DNA of 10,883 bases, from NCBI GenBank assembly GCA_001800095.1, contig MGUT01000016.1, positions 1 through 10,883 of the forward strand, written 5' to 3'. This document shows, piece by piece, positions 5,505 to 10,883 of the stretch; position 1 is the stretch's first letter; every line of letters begins with the position of its first letter. Below the pieces are notes generated by a model, which saw nothing but the letters and a program-made list of their open reading frames with translations, ran no database searches and was not told where the DNA came from. Made by a program: the position numbers and the translations under genes. Origin of the DNA: Elusimicrobia bacterium RIFCSPLOWO2_01_FULL_64_13. Lineage in GTDB: Bacteria; Elusimicrobiota; Elusimicrobia; 2-02-FULL-39-32.

Positions 5505-6284
5505 ATGGATTTCGCGACCATACTCGGCATCATACTCGCGCTCGGAGCGGTGGGCACCGCCATCGTCCTTTCCCCGGGCGGCGTCAGCAATTTCAAGTTC
5601 TTCGTCAACATCGAGGCATTTTTGGTCGTGCTCGGCGGGACCTTCTGCGCGCTCATGGTGAACTACCCCTGGGCCAAGGTCTGGGGGTTAAGGAAGGTGC
5701 TGAAGAAAGTCCTCCTGGACACGGGCGAGGACACCTCCCAGATGGTGGCCACTTTCGTGGACCTGACGAAAAAAGCCCGGCAGAACGGCATCCTCTCCAT
5801 CGAGGGCGACGTGCGCAACGTCCGCGACGACTTCATGCGCCGGGGCCTGCAGCTCGTGGTGGACGGCCAGGACAAGGATTTCATCCAGAACATGCTCGAG
5901 ACCGAGATCGGCTTCATCCGGGAGCGCCACAAGATGGGGGCCGAGATCTTCAACGCCCTGGGCACCTACGCGCCCGCCCTGGGCATCATCGGCACGGTCA
6001 TGGGCATGATGCTCATGCTCGGGACCATCGACGACATCGAGGCAGTCCCCCGGAAGATGGCCACGGCCCTGGCCGCGGCGTTCTTCGGCCTAAGCCTCGG
6101 CTACCTGCTTTTCCTTCCCATGGCGGGAAAACTCAAGACCCGCTCCGAAGAGGAGCTCCTCCTTAAGGAGATCGTGGTCCGCGGCGTGCTCCTCCTCCAG
6201 ACGGGCGCCGCGCCTTCCGCCATCGAATCCAACCTCAAAGCCTACCTCGAACCCGCCAAGAGAGCCCAGATCAAGGGAGCCTGA
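5505..6284 (+). CDS. motA: Flagellar motor stator protein MotA
   Basis: MotA forms, with MotB, the ion-conducting stator that drives flagellar rotation. The 259-residue protein has the four-helix layout: TM1 at about residues 5-22, TM2 at about 34-53, a cytoplasmic loop of about 100 residues, then TM3 at about 150-172 and TM4 at about 186-207. The loop carries Arg92 and Glu100 in ARQNGILSIE, aligned with the charged residues (Arg90 and Glu98 in E. coli) that interact with FliG. Pro157 (TYAPALGIIGTVMGMM) and Pro205 (FLPMAGKL) match the two conserved prolines that couple ion flow to torque. The motif after TM3 (LGTIDDIEAVPRKMATAL) is a divergent form of the usual LG-DP-iG-gMA-AL pattern. A weak GGCGGG site precedes the start, 9 nt after flbD. 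The coupling ion (proton or sodium) cannot be decided from this sequence alone. Confidence 0.96.
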   Translation: MDFATILGIILALGAVGTAIVLSPGGVSNFKFFVNIEAFLVVLGGTFCALMVNYPWAKVWGLRKVLKKVLLDTGEDTSQMVATFVDLTKKARQNGILSIEGDVRNVRDDFMRRGLQLVVDGQDKDFIQNMLETEIGFIRERHKMGAEIFNALGTYAPALGIIGTVMGMMLMLGTIDDIEAVPRKMATALAAAFFGLSLGYLLFLPMAGKLKTRSEEELLLKEIVVRGVLLLQTGAAPSAIESNLKAYLEPAKRAQIKGA

Positions 6285-6951
6285 TGCCCTTAAGAGCTCC
6301 CCGCGGCTTCATTCGGGAGGACGATTCCAGGGTGTCCCAGATCGGGCACCCGGCCCCGCCCTGGCTCGTCAATTACGCGGACCTCATGACCGAGATGGTC
6401 GCTTTCTTCGTGATCCTCTACGCCCTGGGCGCCGCCCTCAACAAGGATGTGATCTCCGCGAAGCAATCCGTCCAGGAAATGATGGACAACCAAGGCATCG
6501 AAGGGAACATCGAGATCACCAAGGACGGCATGAGGATCACCATGCAGGAGAGCGGGAAGACCGACGAGGCCCTGCCTTTTTTCGAGAGCGGCAAGGCCGA
6601 CCTGACGCCCAGGATGGTCTCCATCCTCGACCAGCTCTCCCCCAAACTCAAGGACCTGGCCTTGAAAAAACACGAGCTCATCATCGAGGGCCACACGGAC
6701 AACGTCCCGGTCCGCGGCGGCGCCTACCGCTCCAACTGGGAACTGTCCAGCGCGCGGGCGACGGTCGTTCTGAAATATCTCGTTGAAAAAACCGATTTCC
6801 CTCCGAACATGATCGGGGCCCTGGGGTACGGCGAGCACCGCCCCGAAGCCCCGAACGATTCCGAGGAAAGCAAGAGAAAGAACAGGCGGGTGGTCTTCTT
6901 CGTCAAGAACCCCCAAATTCAGACGTTTAACCCGAAAGGAAGTGAACCCTA

Positions 6952-6952
<1 letters not shown>
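6284..6952 (+). CDS. motB: Flagellar motor stator protein MotB
   Basis: MotB anchors the stator to peptidoglycan and supplies the ion-binding aspartate. The 222-residue protein has a short cytoplasmic N-terminus and one membrane helix WLVNYADLMTEMVAFFVILYAL, with the essential Asp at residue 33 (NYADLMT). A periplasmic linker follows, then an OmpA-like domain (about 95-215) with IEGHTDNVPVRGG (Asp139), SNWELSSARATVVLKYL and KNRRVVFFV, the usual peptidoglycan-binding residues. Its ATG overlaps the motA stop by one base (TGATG at 6282-6286). AAGGGAG (6273-6279) lies 4 nt upstream, so translation is coupled to motA. Its own stop overlaps the start of ppdK in the same way. Confidence 0.95.
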
Positions 6953-9651
<2,699 letters not shown>

Positions 9652-9654
9652 AGA

Positions 9655-9776
9655 GTGGGGGGGGTCGGGACTTCCCTCGCTGGATCGCTCGGCTAGAGCC
9701 TCGCTCTCGCGGAGCCAAACCTTGAGAAAGTGTTTGGCTCCGCTAGGTCCTGATCGGGAAGTCCCTCACCCCCCCG
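9655..9776. repeat. Nested inverted-repeat element in the convergent ppdK/lipoprotein gap (structured RNA, bidirectional terminator or REP/MITE-like)
   Basis: The 143-bp gap between ppdK and the convergent lipoprotein gene holds two nested stems. The outer arms are GGGACTTCCC (9667-9676) and GGGAAGTCCC (9756-9765), a perfect 10-bp pair. Three mismatched bases further out, they continue as a G-run/C-run pair of about 7 bp (9657-9663 with 9769-9775). The inner arms are GCGGAGCCAAAC (9709-9720) and GTTTGGCTCCGC (9732-9743), a perfect 12-bp pair. On the plus strand the inner loop can close further as CTT/AAG on a GAGA (GNRA-type) tetraloop with one bulged T. The 32 bases 9677-9708 remain largely unpaired apart from short pairings. 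There is no T-run after it on the plus strand. On the minus strand the sequence ends in CTCTTTATTT, only mildly T-rich. I see no coding sequence in the gap. Confidence 0.75.
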
Positions 9777-9794
9777 GAAGAATTTGATGCGTAC

Positions 9795-10631
9795 TTAAGG
9801 GTAGGGGGACCTGGAAGCGGCTTTCTTCTCCTCCTTGGCCTTTTTCTTCTCGTACTTGCCCAGGTCCTTGATCTCCTTGTTGAGCCGGACGGCGAACTTC
9901 TTCCCGATGCGGTCCGGGGCCACGATCTCGAAGAGTCCCTGCTTGAAGTTCTCCTCCAGGAAGATCGAGCCGGATTCCAGCTCCAGGACCTTCACCGAGG
10001 CCGTTTCCGCCGTCTTAAGATTTTCCCCGTCCATGGCGTCGCGCTTTTCCTCCCTCGCCGTCCCCGCGGCGACGTAATCGAGGCCTGTCTGCCTCCGCAC
10101 CGCGTCCCGGAAGGCCTTCTTCCTCAACAGCTCGCCGAAAAAATTGTCCTGGTTGAATTCGACCGGAGGCTCGTCCCTGGGCGCTTCCCGGCCGAGGACC
10201 AGGTCCGCCATGTCCCCTTCGGGGGTCGCGTAGAAGTCCGCGGGAACGTCCGCGGCGCTTCCCATGCCCCGGCCGGACTCGTCCGGGTTCGGAGCCAGTC
10301 CCGGCAAGTTCGGGTCCGGGGGAGAGGCCGTCTCGAGGGGGACCTGCGCGGAAGGGACGGAAGTCGCGCCGCGCTTCGAGATGCTGGAAAGGTAGACGGC
10401 GAAGGACGATCCGTCGAACACCTCGAGGTTGTTCGCAAGGTTGTCCCTGAACCCATCGCCGATGAGCCCGCAGATCCCCGGCTCGTCGCAATCGAAAGGC
10501 AGGACGAGGACCTTGAGTCTTTCCGGCTTGGGTTTTTTCTTGGCAAGTTTCTTCACTCCGGCGCACCCTCCGGAAATGAACAGGACCGACAGGAGCAGCG
10601 CCGCCGTCTTGGGGATCGTCATTCCGCGCAT
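9795..10631 (-). CDS. Predicted lipoprotein of unknown function
   Basis: I do not recognise a named family. The 278-residue product starts with a type II signal peptide: MRGMTIPKTAALLLSVLFISGGCAG, with the lipidated Cys probably at residue 23 (lipobox ISGGC, slightly atypical at -3). Ala follows the Cys, which in proteobacterial rules favours outer-membrane sorting. The mature part opens with a lysine-rich stretch (KKLAKKKPKPERLK). It continues with KVLVLPFDCDEPGICGLIGDGFRDNLANNLEVFDGSSFAVYL, reminiscent of the N-terminal alpha/beta segment of CsgG- or FlgT-like lipoproteins; this is only a resemblance. A proline-, aspartate- and glycine-rich low-complexity middle (about 90-150) follows, and the tail is again lysine-rich. 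The ATG at 10631 is chosen over Met4 because GGAGGA precedes it by about 6 nt. Its first 13 bases overlap the end of the upstream nucleosidase-like gene, so the two are probably coupled. The gene converges on ppdK. Confidence 0.72.
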   Translation of the reverse strand: MRGMTIPKTAALLLSVLFISGGCAGVKKLAKKKPKPERLKVLVLPFDCDEPGICGLIGDGFRDNLANNLEVFDGSSFAVYLSSISKRGATSVPSAQVPLETASPPDPNLPGLAPNPDESGRGMGSAADVPADFYATPEGDMADLVLGREAPRDEPPVEFNQDNFFGELLRKKAFRDAVRRQTGLDYVAAGTAREEKRDAMDGENLKTAETASVKVLELESGSIFLEENFKQGLFEIVAPDRIGKKFAVRLNKEIKDLGKYEKKKAKEEKKAASRSPYP

Positions 10632-10883
10632 AGGTATTCCTCCAGTATTTTGGACAAATTCTTTCCCGCCTTCCGGGACGAGGCCGCCAGCCGCCAGAGG
10701 CCCATCCAGTCTCCCGGCCTGGCGCAGAGGTCGAGCCAGAAGCGCCCGCCGGGAACGCCTCCCGGACCCAAGGACCGGACCGCGGCCGGGATGTCCTGAT
10801 CGCGGGAATCGCTCACGGTCCTGACGGCGCAGAAGGGGACCCCCCTGTTCCGGCAGACTTCGGATATGGCGCCGCCTTCCATC
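10619..10883 (-). CDS. Nucleoside phosphorylase-superfamily protein (MTAN/HpnG-like), C-terminal part; 5' end outside window
   Basis: Only the last 87 or so residues are present, running in from the right edge. They begin MEGGAISEVCRNRGVPFCAVRTVSDSRD. This matches the C-terminal active-site region of 5'-methylthioadenosine/S-adenosylhomocysteine nucleosidase and related phosphorylases, where MEG binds the ribose and the Asp of the SD pair (here TVSDS) acts as general acid. The remainder (a Pro/Gly-rich turn, then FWLDLCARPGDWMGLWRLAASSRKAGKNLSKILEEYL) resembles the tail of the hopanoid-associated phosphorylase (HpnG) branch more than classical MTAN. A futalosine hydrolase is another possibility. 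The initial Met here is internal, not a start. The TGA (10619-10621) lies inside the first codons of the lipoprotein gene, a 13-bp overlap that suggests an operon. Confidence 0.72.
   Translation of the reverse strand, partial: MEGGAISEVCRNRGVPFCAVRTVSDSRDQDIPAAVRSLGPGGVPGGRFWLDLCARPGDWMGLWRLAASSRKAGKNLSKILEEYLCAE

Noticed and set aside
9655..9780. The inverted repeat as a classical rho-independent terminator of ppdK
   Set aside because: There is no T-run after the stem on the plus strand and the structure is about 100 nt long, so I describe it as a structured repeat instead. Termination remains possible.

Overview
The window is 10.9 kb of densely coding, visibly GC-rich chromosomal DNA from a bacterium that is probably flagellated and diderm: it has a class A penicillin-binding protein, flagellar stator genes and a predicted lipoprotein. 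It holds no mobile element, CRISPR array, tRNA or rRNA gene that I can see. The lineage cannot be fixed from this sequence. The near-consensus sigma70-type promoters placed directly on start codons, together with the gene content, would suit a deep-branching Gram-negative group (for example Elusimicrobiota- or Omnitrophota-like); that placement is a low-confidence guess.

Layout, left to right. (1) The 3' nine-tenths of cobS (cobalamin nucleotide loop assembly, + strand). (2) A consensus promoter followed by rplM-rpsI and a small ClpS-like adaptor gene (+). (3) A minus-strand pair of a 6-TM PuuD-like membrane protein and, immediately downstream, a Rieske [2Fe-2S] domain. The Rieske reading frame has no ATG/GTG/TTG start and sits +1 relative to the membrane gene. 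(4) A short divergent promoter region, then the PBP1A-type peptidoglycan synthase gene (+). (5) A promoter overlapping the 3' end of the PBP gene drives flbD-motA-motB-ppdK: flagellar motor stator genes with pyruvate, phosphate dikinase translationally coupled at the end. (6) A convergent intergenic region holding a strong nested inverted repeat. (7) A minus-strand pair entering from the right edge: the C-terminal part of an MTAN/HpnG-like nucleoside phosphorylase-family enzyme, overlapping the start of an unrecognised predicted lipoprotein.

The most notable observations are these. All three plus-strand transcription units whose beginnings lie in the window (rplM, the PBP gene, flbD) carry -35/-10 promoters with 17-bp spacers whose -10 element ends only 8 to 10 nt before the start codon. 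They therefore predict essentially leaderless mRNAs, while the operon-internal genes and the minus-strand genes use Shine-Dalgarno-like sites. The Rieske domain is well conserved yet startless, next to a perfect 9-bp GC hairpin just after the upstream stop codon, so frameshifting, an unusual start or a sequence error must be involved. The stator operon ends in a central-carbon enzyme. The ClpS-like protein has a changed N-degron pocket.
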